Part shown: positions 5,207 to 6,789 of the stretch, one piece after another
Layout of the letters: each line of letters opens with the position of its first letter
How positions within the stretch are numbered: position 1 is the first letter of the stretch
From: Chromatiales bacterium
GTDB taxonomy: Bacteria; Pseudomonadota; Gammaproteobacteria; Chromatiales; Chromatiaceae
Length of the DNA stretch: 6,789 nucleotides
Direction of reading: 5' to 3'
Assembly (NCBI GenBank): GCA_024762485.1
Contig: JANTHH010000148.1
Location: forward strand, 1 to 6,789
Translations under genes and position numbers: made by a program
Notes under the pieces: model-generated
Databases searched by the model: none
The model's input: the letters and a program-made list of their open reading frames with translations, nothing else
What the model was told of the DNA's origin: nothing

Positions 5207-6789
5207 ATGTCCAAACGACGCCCACTCAACAGCATCAGGCGGCTCGTCATCGGCTACCTGCTGCTATCGGGGCTGGCCGCGAACCTCGCTGTACTTGGCG
5301 GCGCCTACTGGCATTACCATCGGTCGGCCCAGCCGCTCGACCTCTATCTCTACGACCTGGGTGCGCAGCTCGAGGCGAAATCACCCCGCCTGGCACCGGT
5401 AAACCAGGCCATACACACCCTGTTCTTCGATAGCGGGCTGCTGGGCGATCCCGAGCAGCGCTATGCGCGGGATATCGCCTACGATTTGCCACGCTGGACC
5501 GGCGACGGTGCCAGCGCACTGCGCTGGGACACCGCACCGCGCTATGGTTCGCTCGGACAGCCCATCAGCCTCGCAGACAGTGGCATCTGGCAACTACAGA
5601 CTGCCCCCCCGCTGCAGGCCATCCATGTCGATTCCGTGCCGGCGCTGCAGCAGGCCATCGAGGGGGCACAACCCGGCAGTGTCATCACCCTGTCCCCGGG
5701 CATCTACCGCCTGCCTGCAGACCTGAAACTGCGCGCCGGGCGTGGCGGCACTGCCACCCGCCCCATTGTCCTGCGGGGGGCATCCATCGAGGGTGTGATC
5801 ATCGAGGTGAGCAGCACGGGCAGCCTGACCATCGATGCACCCTATTGGGTAGTCAGCGACCTGGTGGTACGCGGCCGGTGCAGCCCCGCACCCTGTGGTT
5901 CACTGGTGGAAGCCGGCCCGGGAGCCACCGCGCTGACGCTGCGCAACATCTTCGCCAGCGGACTGGCGCAGCTGGTCCGCAGTCGCGGCGGCGACGAAGC
6001 GGGATTCCGCCTGGCCGACGGCATCACCCTGATCGGCGACTCGGTGGCAGGTGACAGCCCTGGCTGGCAGCTTGCCAGCAACCGTTTGCTGTCCACCCGC
6101 AGCCGCGATCTTGTCCGTCTCTGTCCGACAGCCGGCGAAGCGGAACTCTGCGATTCGGACAGCCTGCAGCACAGTGTCGACAGGGCCAGTCCCGGCACCC
6201 TCTTGCTGCTGCGTGCGGGACGCTACCGGCAGGGTGCGCAGATCAACAACCCCGGCCTGCACCTCATCGGCGAGCCGGGTGCCATCCTTTACCGCACGGC
6301 GGTCAGGGGCAAGGGGGCGCTGGTCAGCAACCGGGACCTGACCGTCGAGGGCCTGGCGTGCGTGGGCATCAAGGTATCGAGTGGCAACGGTGCCTGTATC
6401 CGCCAGCAGGGCGGGGACCTGACATTGCTCGGCGTCCATTTCCACCATGCCCAGATGGGCATTCTGACCGGTCACAAGGGTGGCCGCATCCGTATCCTCG
6501 ACAGTTATTTCCATGACAGCGGCTACGACGAGGACGGCCAGCTTGGGCACAATGTCTATGTCGGCAGCGGCGAGCTTCACTTCATCCGCTCCTGGAGCGT
6601 CAATGCCCGCCACGAAGGCCATGAGCTGAAATCACGGGCACGCCTCACCGAGATCCGCGGCGCCTTCCTCGCCTCCCTGAATGCCAGGGACAGTCGCTTG
6701 GTGGACCTCCCCAACGCCGGCCTGGTGACCATCGAGGACAGCCTGCTCGCCGAAGGGCCACGCAGCAGCAACTGGCAGCTTATCGGCTA
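5207..6789 (+). CDS. Membrane-anchored right-handed parallel beta-helix protein of unknown function; C-terminus cut by window edge
   Basis: The frame runs from ATG 5207 to the right edge without a stop (527 codons seen). AAGGGA lies about ten bases upstream; a second ATG at 5202 is in another frame. The N-terminus is basic (MSKRR..RR), followed by one hydrophobic segment at about residues 13-34, so the rest is probably periplasmic or exported and anchored. Residues 40-135 form a region I do not recognise. From about 141 the sequence resembles right-handed parallel beta-helix proteins: residues 147-168 end in QPGSVITLSPGIYRL, followed by a TRPIVLRGA strand (184-192). A second similar entry begins near 315, with ASPGTLLLLRAGRY (327-340). 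The second unit carries GHNVYVG (447-453), GHELKSRA (471-478) and DLPNAG (500-505), which I recall as recurring in uncharacterised beta-helix proteins. The fold suggests polysaccharide binding or cleavage, but no substrate can be named. It is transcribed divergently from the gcv operon, with no evident functional tie. Confidence 0.85.
   Translation, partial: MSKRRPLNSIRRLVIGYLLLSGLAANLAVLGGAYWHYHRSAQPLDLYLYDLGAQLEAKSPRLAPVNQAIHTLFFDSGLLGDPEQRYARDIAYDLPRWTGDGASALRWDTAPRYGSLGQPISLADSGIWQLQTAPPLQAIHVDSVPALQQAIEGAQPGSVITLSPGIYRLPADLKLRAGRGGTATRPIVLRGASIEGVIIEVSSTGSLTIDAPYWVVSDLVVRGRCSPAPCGSLVEAGPGATALTLRNIFASGLAQLVRSRGGDEAGFRLADGITLIGDSVAGDSPGWQLASNRLLSTRSRDLVRLCPTAGEAELCDSDSLQHSVDRASPGTLLLLRAGRYRQGAQINNPGLHLIGEPGAILYRTAVRGKGALVSNRDLTVEGLACVGIKVSSGNGACIRQQGGDLTLLGVHFHHAQMGILTGHKGGRIRILDSYFHDSGYDEDGQLGHNVYVGSGELHFIRSWSVNARHEGHELKSRARLTEIRGAFLASLNARDSRLVDLPNAGLVTIEDSLLAEGPRSSNWQLIG

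Noticed and set aside
5900..6622. Minus-strand open frame of 240 codons opposite the beta-helix gene
   Set aside because: The plus-strand frame is longer, open to the window edge, and has an N-terminal anchor and beta-helix features. The minus frame has none and is taken as a codon-bias shadow.

Overview
The window reads as a GC-rich proteobacterial chromosome segment. The encoded proteins look most like gammaproteobacterial ones: GcvT and Tpx align closely by eye with the E. coli proteins as I remember them, and glycine decarboxylase is split into two subunits, as in many non-enteric bacteria. No genus can be assigned from the sequence alone.

Minus strand, positions 1 to about 5116: a complete promoter, leader and glycine cleavage operon. 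Transcribed right to left, the order is a sigma70-type promoter (5088-5116), a tandem two-aptamer glycine riboswitch (4869-5070), an intrinsic terminator serving as expression platform (4823-4868), gcvT, gcvH, gcvPA, tpx (thiol peroxidase) and gcvPB. gcvPB runs off the left edge after 443 codons. Gaps are short (26, -1, 25 and 37 nt), each gene has a plausible ribosome binding site, and no terminator lies between the genes, so they probably form one transcript.

GcvPA and GcvPB together make the PLP-dependent P-protein. It decarboxylates glycine and passes the aminomethyl group to the lipoyl lysine of GcvH. GcvT then releases ammonia and forms methylene-tetrahydrofolate. The L-protein (Lpd) is not in the window. 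The riboswitch lets glycine control the pathway. The unusual point is the peroxiredoxin gene tpx lying between the two P-protein subunit genes.

Plus strand, 5207 to the right edge: a divergent gene, cut off by the window after 527 codons. It encodes a protein with a short basic N-terminus, one membrane segment and a long extracytoplasmic part resembling right-handed parallel beta-helix proteins (the pectate lyase / alginate lyase fold). It appears to hold two successive beta-helix units, with a GHNVYVG / GHELKSRA / DLPNAG motif series in the second. Its function is unknown.

The most interesting items are the tpx insertion, a hairpin that enlarges the linker between the two riboswitch aptamers, and the uncharacterised beta-helix protein. 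No mobile element, CRISPR array, tRNA or rRNA was seen.
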